From Muscardinus avellanarius (Eukaryota > Chordata > Mammalia > Rodentia > Gliridae): a DNA stretch of 64,000 nucleotides. This document shows positions 60,701 through 64,000 of the stretch, piece after piece. The stretch's first letter is position 1, and every line of letters begins with the position of its first letter. The DNA lies in assembly GCA_963383645.1 (NCBI GenBank), contig OY726557.1:124981395-125045394 (forward strand), written 5' to 3'. The notes below the pieces were generated by a model. That model made no database searches. It saw nothing but the letters and a program-made list of their open reading frames with translations, and was not told the DNA's origin. Made by a program: the position numbers and the translations under genes.

Positions 60701-60864
60701 GCGCCGCCCGGCCCGAGCGGGGAGGCGCCCCGAGGCGTGGACGGGTCGGACAGCGATGGGTTTCCGTCGCTCAGGCCGCCGGGAGAGGCCGGGGACAGCA
60801 CCTCCATCTTCGGGATTTTGAGCGGCGAGTTGGCGGGCAGCTCCGAGCCACAGGGCGCAGCCAT
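22780..60864 (-). CDS. MSANTD2: MSANTD2, Myb/SANT DNA-binding domain-containing protein 2 (4 coding exons)
   Basis: Spliced frame: 60864-60355, 33132-32877, 31108-31048, 23632-22780. This gives 1680 nt, or 559 aa, the length I recall for the human protein. The sequence is almost identical to human outside the Gly/Ala-rich N-terminus. Parts are a Ser/Pro/Gly/Ala-rich disordered stretch (1-100, with eight consecutive Ala at 91-98) and a Myb/SANT-like domain (about 102-200) opening with [18 protein letters not shown]. An acidic Ser-rich linker follows, then a short Lys-rich exon ([18 protein letters not shown]) that may hold a sumoylation-type IKQE motif. The C-terminal 285 residues are conserved and of unknown fold. 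The product is presumably a nuclear DNA-binding factor; no target is known to me. Intron 1 (27.2 kb) cuts the Myb domain after Lys170. The promoter is a CpG island. Confidence 0.97.
23655..23800. repeat. Old hAT-type DNA transposon fragment
   Basis: The text 'actttctgtgatgatagaaacattctgtatctctgctgt' followed by 'gcaaccactag' and 'aaaatgtggct' matches a common mammalian hAT/Charlie-class non-autonomous element. The exact family name is not certain. Confidence 0.5.
23811..24050 (+). repeat. B1-dID SINE with (GA)n in its linker
   Basis: A forward SINE whose A-rich linker carries a (GA)n/(G)n expansion at 23946-23996 before the ID half (gcttggggtgtagctcaag to tctctagtactc). Intron 3 of MSANTD2. 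Confidence 0.85.
24240..24625 (-). repeat. Two reverse SINEs
   Basis: 24240-24405 is diverged and truncated. 24420-24625 is a full copy ending 'gccaccacgcccgg'. Confidence 0.8.
24838..25700 (-). repeat. Stack of reverse SINEs, ID halves and one nested insertion
   Basis: Three successive ID-type halves (about 24841-24935, 24955-25020, 25040-25095) precede an 'aggaacccc'-type copy at 25103-25306, flanked by the 15-bp duplication ccaagccctattttt (25088-25102 and 25307-25321). The interrupted host element continues to about 25465, and another full copy lies at 25478-25700. Confidence 0.8.
26012..26247 (+). repeat. B1-dID SINE with (AC)n tail
   Basis: A forward copy ending 'gggttcagtccccaataac' and running into about 50 nt of (AC)n at 26199-26247. 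Confidence 0.9.
26520..27025 (-). repeat. Reverse SINEs with a nested copy and (TTTA)n
   Basis: An ID half at 26525-26585, a (TTTA)n tract at 26590-26626, then a host SINE at 26627-27025 interrupted at about 26690-26870 by an 'aggaacccc'-type copy. The imperfect flanks 'cccagcccgattttt' and 'cccagcctgaattttt' suggest an aged target duplication. Confidence 0.75.
27420..27500 (+). repeat. L2 LINE 3' end fragment
   Basis: The pattern 'tgtccattttgctctctgatgtacctcaatgcctg..acagtaggcaactgataaatgtgttgaataa' corresponds to the conserved L2 3' end. Confidence 0.6.
28148..29150 (-). repeat. Run of reverse SINEs
   Basis: An ID half at 28148-28205, full copies at about 28245-28435 and 28580-28790, a B1 half at 28438-28575, an ID half at 28878-28925, a G/T-rich tract at 28928-28982 and a diverged copy at 28985-29150. 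Confidence 0.75.
29385..30035 (+). repeat. Two forward SINEs of different subfamilies
   Basis: 29385-29590 has the 'gggttcaatccccag' ending. 29838-30035 has the 'ttctagaaaccccagtatcc' ending with an A/C-rich tail. Confidence 0.85.
30255..30440 (-). repeat. Reverse B1-dID SINE
   Basis: Begins 'tccccgtgatgctaagaattgaac' and ends 'gggatgcaccaccaca'. Moderately diverged. Confidence 0.8.
30445..30620. repeat. Possible MaLR (MLT1-like) LTR fragment
   Basis: 'tttcctagggctgcttaacaaagtactgcaaactaggtggcttcaaa' resembles the start of a common mammal-wide LTR-type repeat. Only non-coding sequence is present. The family assignment is from memory. Confidence 0.45.
30948..30991. repeat. Perfect 22-bp tandem duplication
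   Basis: Unit GTCTAGGTACTTTAGGTCCC plus TC, present at 30948-30969 and 30970-30991 without mismatch. It starts 57 nt downstream of the MSANTD2 exon 3 donor on the transcribed strand. Confidence 0.95.
31048..31108 (-). CDS. MSANTD2: MSANTD2 coding exon 3 (61-nt microexon-like)
   Basis: Acceptor TTTACAG, donor GTAAGT, leaving in phase 2. It encodes [20 protein letters not shown]. At 61 nt it is short and not a multiple of three, so skipping would shift the frame. Confidence 0.94.
31655..31845 (-). repeat. Reverse B1-dID SINE in MSANTD2 intron 2
   Basis: Starts at 'ggggagaattctactcggcatttgatcc' and ends 'tgtgccaccatacatagctt'. Diverged, and the only clear SINE in intron 2. The rest of the intron (31109-31640, 31850-32876) is unique AT-rich DNA in which I see nothing further. 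Confidence 0.75.
32877..33132 (-). CDS. MSANTD2: MSANTD2 coding exon 2
   Basis: Acceptor GTGTCTTAG, donor GTAAGA, leaving in phase 1. It runs from [18 protein letters not shown], completing the Myb domain ([13 protein letters not shown]), through the acidic linker to GYPTDQEL. Confidence 0.96.
33497..33550. repeat. (GA)n microsatellite
   Basis: About 54 nt of uninterrupted GA, about 365 nt upstream of MSANTD2 exon 2 on the transcribed strand. Confidence 0.95.
36865..37015 (+). repeat. CR1/L3-type LINE fossil
   Basis: 'ggccacagctggagcacagcattcagttctgggc', then 'ctacaagagaggg', then 'agttcagaaaagggcaaataaaataatgaaaggcttggaaaa' follows the CR1/L3 reverse-transcriptase C-terminal region in order and spacing. 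It is heavily decayed, with no open frame. Confidence 0.6.
38325..38440 (+). repeat. hAT-type element fragment
   Basis: 'gtggttcttaacattttggggtcatgatcccc', 'cccagaaaaatgcaca' and 'atacaatttcaaggagttcatgg' follow a known mammalian Charlie-class element. The family name is not recalled with certainty. Confidence 0.5.
38455..40110 (+). repeat. Array of about eight forward SINEs, partly nested
   Basis: Heads (GGCGTGGTGGC-type) occur near 38456, 38599, 38829, 38951, 39245, 39376 and 39888, with extra ID-type halves at 39597-39640, 39680-39740 and 39756-39812. One copy (38598-38805) carries the 12-bp duplication cagaataaaaag at 38586-38597 and 38806-38817. (AC)n lies at 39150-39195. Confidence 0.85.
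40310..41000 (-). repeat. Reverse SINE carrying a forward SINE, plus an older reverse copy
   Basis: The host reverse SINE at 40316-40745 is interrupted at 40416-40630 by a forward 'aggaacccc'-type copy flanked by aaacagggtctca (40403-40415 and 40631-40643). A more diverged reverse element follows at 40800-41000. Confidence 0.85.
41820..41915 (+). repeat. L2 LINE 3' end fragment
   Basis: 'attgtaagcccatgaagtagggattttgtctaccttgtttgcc...ccttgtgcctagaatagtatcacacaggg' is the L2 3' region pattern. Confidence 0.6.
41942..42185 (+). repeat. B1-dID SINE with (AAAT)n tail
   Basis: Starts 'gcctagtgtggtggcgcacgc', ends 'gttccatccccagacccac' and continues into an AAAT/AATA tail. Confidence 0.88.
42795..43115 (-). 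repeat. Reverse SINE pair with nested copy
   Basis: The ID half at 42815-42875 belongs to a reverse element interrupted by an 'aggaacccc'-type reverse copy (about 42920-43095). 'attattactggattta' after the copy and 'attattggattta' before it look like the duplicated target. Confidence 0.75.
43124..43545 (+). repeat. SINE nested in a SINE, forward in forward
   Basis: The host copy is 43129-43233 plus 43450-43545, and the inserted copy is 43234-43449. The target gataccctgtttc is present at 43221-43233 and 43450-43462. The tail is (AAAT)n. Confidence 0.92.
44115..45015 (+). repeat. Three forward SINEs
   Basis: 44117-44360, 44370-44570 and 44793-45015, all ending in long A runs. The third has the 'tctgggttccacctccagtacc' ending. 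Confidence 0.85.
45105..46910 (+). repeat. Run of about seven forward SINEs
   Basis: Copies at about 45108-45316, 45320-45550, 45555-45795 (with an (AC)n tail), 45985-46090 (partial), 46096-46350, 46370-46575 plus an ID half to 46650, and 46706-46910. All have the same orientation, and several tails are (AAAT)n. Confidence 0.85.
47140..47230 (+). repeat. Possible MIR-type fragment
   Basis: 'taagtgcttactgtgtgcagagatgtgagctacacatacacctattattcc' has the MIR right-end pattern. Weak. Confidence 0.35.
48100..48510 (-). repeat. Two reverse SINEs
   Basis: 48104-48330 is full. 48345-48510 is truncated, lacks its 5' end and is preceded by (TTTA)n. Confidence 0.85.
48528..48608 (+). repeat. ID monomer (tRNA-like)
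   Basis: 'ggagctgggatgtcactcaatggtaaggcacttgcctagcatgtg' and 'ccctgggttcaattcccagcacc' carry A-box-like and B-box (GGTTCAATTCC) motifs. Unlike most right halves here, it keeps the anticodon-arm region. Confidence 0.85.
48643..49130 (+). repeat. Two forward B1-dID SINEs
   Basis: 48645-48898 and 48910-49128, each with a poly(A) end and an ID half with 'gtatagcttgg' or 'gtgtagcgtgg'. Confidence 0.88.
49755..49955 (-). repeat. Reverse B1-dID SINE
   Basis: Starts 'gtgtggttctggggattgaac' and ends 'atatgccaccacgccaggctc'. Confidence 0.85.
50070..50640 (-). repeat. Three reverse SINEs in series
   Basis: 50075-50275 is full, 50300-50490 is an 'aggaacccc'-type copy, and 50491-50635 is a B1 half. The last may be the distal part of a host interrupted by the middle copy. 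Confidence 0.82.
50690..50825 (+). repeat. L2 LINE 3' end fragment
   Basis: 'cagaatataagctctttgaaggcaagctc...tatatccccagtacctctatcaatgactggcacatagaagg' and 'aaataaatgaatgaatgag' form the classical L2 3' end. Confidence 0.75.
51248..51430 (+). repeat. B1-dID SINE missing the ID head
   Basis: The left half is intact. The right half starts directly at 'agaatgcccctgggttcc', so the A-box part of the ID unit is deleted. Confidence 0.85.
51660..52355 (-). repeat. Two reverse B1-dID SINEs
   Basis: 51675-51885 and 52128-52355. The second follows a run of 22 T and is close to consensus. The 240 bp between them is unique. Confidence 0.88.
52356..53210. other. MSANTD2 intron 1, unique block with L2-like sequence
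   Basis: No gene. 52890-53110 ('acaaagtctaagctttttggcacatcacttgacctcttgttc') reads like decayed L2 body sequence. Nothing else is recognised. Confidence 0.4.
53215..54035 (+). repeat. Two forward SINEs around a unique 450-bp block
   Basis: 53215-53415 is full. 53870-54035 lacks its 5' head. The unique block between them (53420-53868) shows nothing identifiable. Confidence 0.8.
54350..54895 (-). repeat. Two reverse SINEs
   Basis: 54352-54490 is truncated and begins in a (GT)n tract. 54700-54895 is full but diverged. Confidence 0.8.
55035..55870 (+). repeat. Forward SINEs and an ID monomer
   Basis: 55040-55240 and 55508-55725 are full copies. 55797-55870 is an ID-type monomer retaining 'cttgcatagcatgcgtgaagcc' and ending in (CCA)n. 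Confidence 0.8.
56745..57535. repeat. Forward B1 half, reverse SINE and reverse ID monomer
   Basis: 56747-56900 is forward, 56945-57122 is reverse, and 57450-57535 is a reverse ID monomer with 'cctcatgcatgttaagcac'. Confidence 0.78.
57555..58118. repeat. Forward 'aggaacccc' SINE with (AAT)n tail, then reverse SINE
   Basis: 57557-57730 ends in (AAT)n to 57761. Its flanks 'aagtgagctacaacg' and 'aagtgagctacatta' give a target duplication of about 12 bp (57542-57553 and 57761-57772). 57915-58118 is a reverse copy preceded by (GT)n. Confidence 0.85.
58119..60354 (-). other. MSANTD2: MSANTD2 intron 1, 5' part, SINE-free
   Basis: About 2.2 kb next to exon 1 with no young SINE. 58420-58560 ('cagtgcctactgtatgttagtacaacaatgaataggggagacc') may be an old L2 piece. 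The last 450 bp belongs to the CpG island. No exon is seen. Confidence 0.5.
60355..60864 (-). CDS. MSANTD2: MSANTD2 coding exon 1
   Basis: 170 codons from [19 protein letters not shown] to [10 protein letters not shown], then the donor GTAACC (phase 0). It holds the low-complexity N-terminus and the first two thirds of the Myb/SANT-like domain. The GC content is very high. Confidence 0.96.
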
Positions 60865-60917
60865 CTTGCGAGCGGCCGCCGCGGCACCGCCCGGAAGTGA
60901 CGCAGCCGCGCTTCCGG
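60857..60917 (-). promoter_or_regulatory. MSANTD2: YY1, ETS and CRE-like motif cluster at the MSANTD2 start
   Basis: AAGATGGCTGC (minus, 60867-60857), a YY1-type element, overlaps the start codon. CCGGAAGTGA (plus, 60891-60900) is a strong ETS/GABP site running into TGACGCA, and CTTCCGG (60911-60917) is a second ETS core in the opposite direction. Motif sequences are seen directly; occupancy is inferred. Confidence 0.6.
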
Positions 60918-61639
60918 CCGCCGCGTTCCCCGGGGCTGCGCCGGGGCCTGACTCGCTGGCCTCCTCCGCCGCCGCCGCCGCGTTCCTGGACGCCGGCCTT
61001 TCCCCGGGAGCACGGCCGCGCTGGCCGCTCCCGCTCCTGTCCCGGGGCGAGGGGCGCGATCCGGGCGCGGAGAAGGGCGGGGGTGCGAAGGAGGGCGCTG
61101 GCGAGAGCCGCGGGCTGCAGCCCTCCCACTTCCTCTCCAGCCTCAGCCCGGGGGAGGGGGAGGCCCGAGCGCCCCGAGCTGAGGAGGGGTGGACCCCGGC
61201 GCTGGCTGGCGCGCGCTCTCGTCTCCTCCCCTCTGCGGGTCTTCCCTCCACACTGGCCTTCGGGGGCGGAGGCTGTCTCCCAGGGGGCAGACGAGGGCAT
61301 CCAGGAAGGTCTGTTGGAGGAGCCCCAAAGGCCGAGGAGACCAGTTAGCTAAGCTTTGGACAGCATATGTGGACTAGGGTAGGGTTGGTACGACGTAACT
61401 TCAAGAAATACAAGCCCATTATATAAGGAACTTTTTTATTCCATTGACCATCTGTTGTTTCCCAGCTAGTCTGGCTAGGTGTGACTGGTTCCAGAATAAT
61501 TCGATGTTTTTTATGGCGTTTGTACACTGTGTCTGTTACATGAACAGGTTATAAAACTCCTGACCCAGCAGATAAGTGACTTTCTAATACCATTCTCCGC
61601 GATTTGGAAGTTGCATCGTTTTCCCGGTTTGTTTTGTTT

Positions 61640-62060
61640 TTGAGGTACTGGGGATTGAACCCAGGGATATTCTACCTGGGAACGGCACCCACCCCCAGCC
61701 CTATTTCTTTAAATTCTTTATTTCTCACTAATTCGCTGAGGGCCTCACTAAGTACCTGTGGCTGGCGGTGAACCTTCGATCCTCCTGTCTTAGCCTCCCA
61801 AGTACCTGGATTACAAACGTGTGCCATCCCCCCTTCCAGTTTTTTTTTTTTTTTTTGAGGAGATTGAAAAGATGATGTCAAGCCAGGCATGGTGGATAAT
61901 TTAGTAGGAGGCCAGTGTAGGGTAACTTAGTAAGATCCTGTTTCAAAATAGGGCTGTAAGTGCAGCTCAGAGGTAGAATGCCCCTGGATTGAATTCCCAG
62001 TAACACACACAAACACGCACACACAGAATGCCCCTGGGTCCAAGCCCCAGTACCAAAAAA
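61640..62060. repeat. Reverse SINE, then 5'-deleted forward SINE
   Basis: 61645-61840 is reverse, running into a T run at 61840-61857. 61882-62060 has an internal deletion (head joined directly to 'aatttagtaggaggcc') and carries two ID endings separated by an (AC)-rich tract. Confidence 0.8.
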
Positions 62061-62751
62061 AAAAAAAAAAGATGTCAATTGTAACTCTTAACGATGTAAG
62101 GTAATAATATTACTCACTCCTGAATGGCCCTTTAAGTGCTGGAAAGTAATGAACACCAAGTCCAATACATAACTATAAGGTACATCCATTTTCCTCAAAG
62201 CTGAAAATCTTGTTTATCTTGGATCATTAACATCAAAACCTCAATGGAGTTTTTCTTTTTTTCAAAACAGACTTGTAACTGAGGAGGCTAACTAATGGTT
62301 ATATTGAATAAACGATGTGATGTGCTTTTAAATAACAAATACGTGCTTGCTGTAAAAGAAAAAAAAAAAGCTCAGATTTTTAACTCTAGGAATCACCATA
62401 GAAAATAACTGTGGTTGTCACTGGAAAGCCAAAGGATTAAGTAATAACGATGACATACGGGAAGAAATAACAGTCTTCATAAGTCATCACCGGCAACATG
62501 CCAGGGCAATATGACGTCTTAAGGACATGCTTAGTTATTTTCGTCTAACAGTGGCATTTAACAAAGGGAGGTGGGGAAGCCTAACACTATGTTCTGACCA
62601 TACCCACAATATGTCATATTAAAATGCCACCATGGTTTTATAAGTTAACAGTACGGAGAAGCTCAAGGAAGTTCCAGAAATTATGCTATCCTTTTCCTTT
62701 TTGTCTAAAAACAAGACATAGTGAAATGCCTTGATTAAAAATATGGATTCT

Positions 62752-63770
62752 GGCTGGTCACGGTGGCTCACACCCGTAATTTTAGTACTTGGGAGGCTGA
62801 GACAGGAGGATAGCAAGTTGGAGGGCAGCCTGGGCAAGTTAGCCAGACCTTGTCTCAAAACAAAAAATAAAAAGTGCTGTAGCTCAGTGGAAGAGAGCTC
62901 TTGGGTTTAATCCCCACTGCCACAAAAATAAAATACCTGCCTTCAAATTCCAGGTTTGTACCCTCAGTTAAGTTCTTAACTAGTTTCTCAGTGCCTTCTT
63001 TTATTCACCTATAAAATGAACATAATCTCGCTGGGCGTGGTGGCGCACGCTTGTAATCCCCGTGCTTGGGAGGCAGAGACAGGATTCCGAAGCCAGCCGT
63101 GTTGGTTTAAGAGACCTGTTTCCAAATAAAAAAGTATAAAAAACAGGTCTGGGAGTGTATCCCAAAGGTAGAAGGGTTTCCAGGAACTCCAGTACCACCA
63201 AAACAAACAAACAAACAAAACCATAATCTCACAGCAATGTTGAAAGAAATGAGTTAATACAGGTAAAGTTCTTAGAATAGTGTCTGTTCCGCTGAGTGTG
63301 GTGGTACATCCTTGTAATCCCAATACTTGGGAGGCTGAGACAGGAAGATCACATATTTGAGGCCACTGTGGAGTAACTTAGTAAGATTCTGTTTCAAAAT
63401 AATATGGCTGTGGGTGTAGCTCAAAGGTAGAATGCCTCTGGATTGAATCCTCAGTAACACACACACACAGTGACTTCATAGTTTAGTCAGAATTTATGGA
63501 ATGCCTACTGTGATTGAATAATTGCTACACCTTTTAATTGTGGATCCAAATGAATATCATAGAAGTAGGTGTGGGGATACAGTCTTGTAAACCCAATACT
63601 TGGGAGGCTGAGACAGGAGGATCACAGATTTAAAGCAAGCCTCAGCAATGTAATGAGGCCCTCTATGATTTAGAATGACCCCTGTTTCAAAATAAAAAAG
63701 GGCTGAGGGTATAGCTTGAAGGTAGAATGTCCCAGGGTTCAATTCCCAGTACCAAAACTAAATAAATGTC
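62752..63770 (+). repeat. Four forward SINEs
   Basis: 62752-62930 has a more Alu/B1-like head (ctggtcacggtggctcaca) and a short ID half. 63028-63215 is an 'aggaacccc' copy whose flanks 'cataatctcg' and 'cataatctcac' mark the duplicated target. 63290-63470 and 63565-63765 are ordinary B1-dID copies. Confidence 0.85.
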
Positions 63771-64000
63771 AGACAATAGGCATTAATCTGTTGTGTGTGT
63801 GTGGGGTGGGTGTGAAATGTGCGTGGTGTGTGTGAGGGGAGAAGTAATTCCCCCACCACCACCACACAAACAAACAGAAAAACGGTGGATTCTTGTCCTA
63901 AGCTAAGAATAAGTATTCATCGCTTGGACCGTTGCTGACGATTTAAAGGAGTTTATTAGAAATATAGAAATACAGAAAATAGAAAGAAATACAGCCCCAT

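Larger units (their letters stand above)
59900..61350. promoter_or_regulatory. MSANTD2: CpG island over MSANTD2 exon 1 and promoter
   Basis: Dense CpG and G+C well above the flanks, spanning the start of intron 1, exon 1, the 5' UTR and about 480 bp upstream. It contains a NotI site (GCGGCCGC, 60872-60879). There is no TATA box. A housekeeping-type promoter firing to the left is expected; firing to the right as well is possible. Confidence 0.85.
61351..64000. other. Intergenic, upstream of MSANTD2
   Basis: No coding exon is recognised. SINEs: 61640-61845 (reverse), 61880-62060, 62752-62930, 63028-63200, 63290-63470 and 63565-63760 (all forward). 61351-61640 and 62065-62750 are unique. 63790-63870 has G/T- and C/A-rich stretches. 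By human synteny ROBO3 would lie beyond the right edge, which is inference. Confidence 0.55.

Noticed and set aside
60512..61348. 278-codon plus-strand open frame in the CpG island
   Set aside because: It is the antisense shadow of MSANTD2 exon 1 and its GC-rich 5' flank. Ala/Pro/Gly runs mirror the coding strand.

Overview
The window is nuclear DNA of a rodent, most likely from the squirrel-related (sciuromorph) branch. Three genes with mammalian orthologues lie on it, with GT-AG introns throughout. The interspersed repeats are dominated by a two-part SINE: a 7SL/B1-like left half joined through an A-rich linker to an ID-like (tRNA-derived) right half, which fits the B1-dID type known from Sciuridae, Gliridae and Aplodontiidae. 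The species cannot be fixed from the sequence alone.

All three genes lie on the minus strand, in the order of human 11q24.2 (VSIG2, ESAM, MSANTD2). VSIG2 occupies 247-5914 (7 coding exons, 335 aa) and ESAM 8170-17877 (7 coding exons, 393 aa). Both encode two-Ig-domain adhesion proteins of the CTX/JAM type, and their intron phases match exon by exon (1,0,1,1,1,2), so they look like an old tandem duplication. MSANTD2 occupies 22780-60864 (4 coding exons, 559 aa). It encodes a Myb/SANT-like DNA-binding protein whose first exon sits in a CpG island at about 59.9-61.35 kb, 27 kb upstream of exon 2. Every exon boundary was placed by reading frame, splice dinucleotides and recalled human protein sequence. 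The three spliced frames close exactly (1008, 1182 and 1680 nt including the stop).

By region: 1-246 holds the VSIG2 3' end. 5.9-7.7 kb is a SINE-filled VSIG2-ESAM spacer. 14.7-17.8 kb is SINE-free, GC-rich ESAM intron 1. 17.9-22.8 kb holds the ESAM promoter and the MSANTD2 3' UTR. 23.6-31 kb is SINE-rich MSANTD2 intron 3. 33.1-38.4 kb is a SINE-free part of intron 1. 38.4-58.1 kb is dense with SINEs, many nested inside each other with readable target-site duplications. 58.1-61.6 kb is again SINE-free around the promoter, and 61.6-64 kb is upstream intergenic DNA. Older mammalian repeats (MER5A-like, MIR, L2, CR1/L3, hAT, MaLR-like) survive between the SINEs.

There is no bacterial, phage, CRISPR or other novel gene system here. 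What merits a second look is the lineage-specific VSIG2 N-terminus, the promoter architecture and uninterrupted upstream frame of MSANTD2, and the SINE subfamily structure and nesting.
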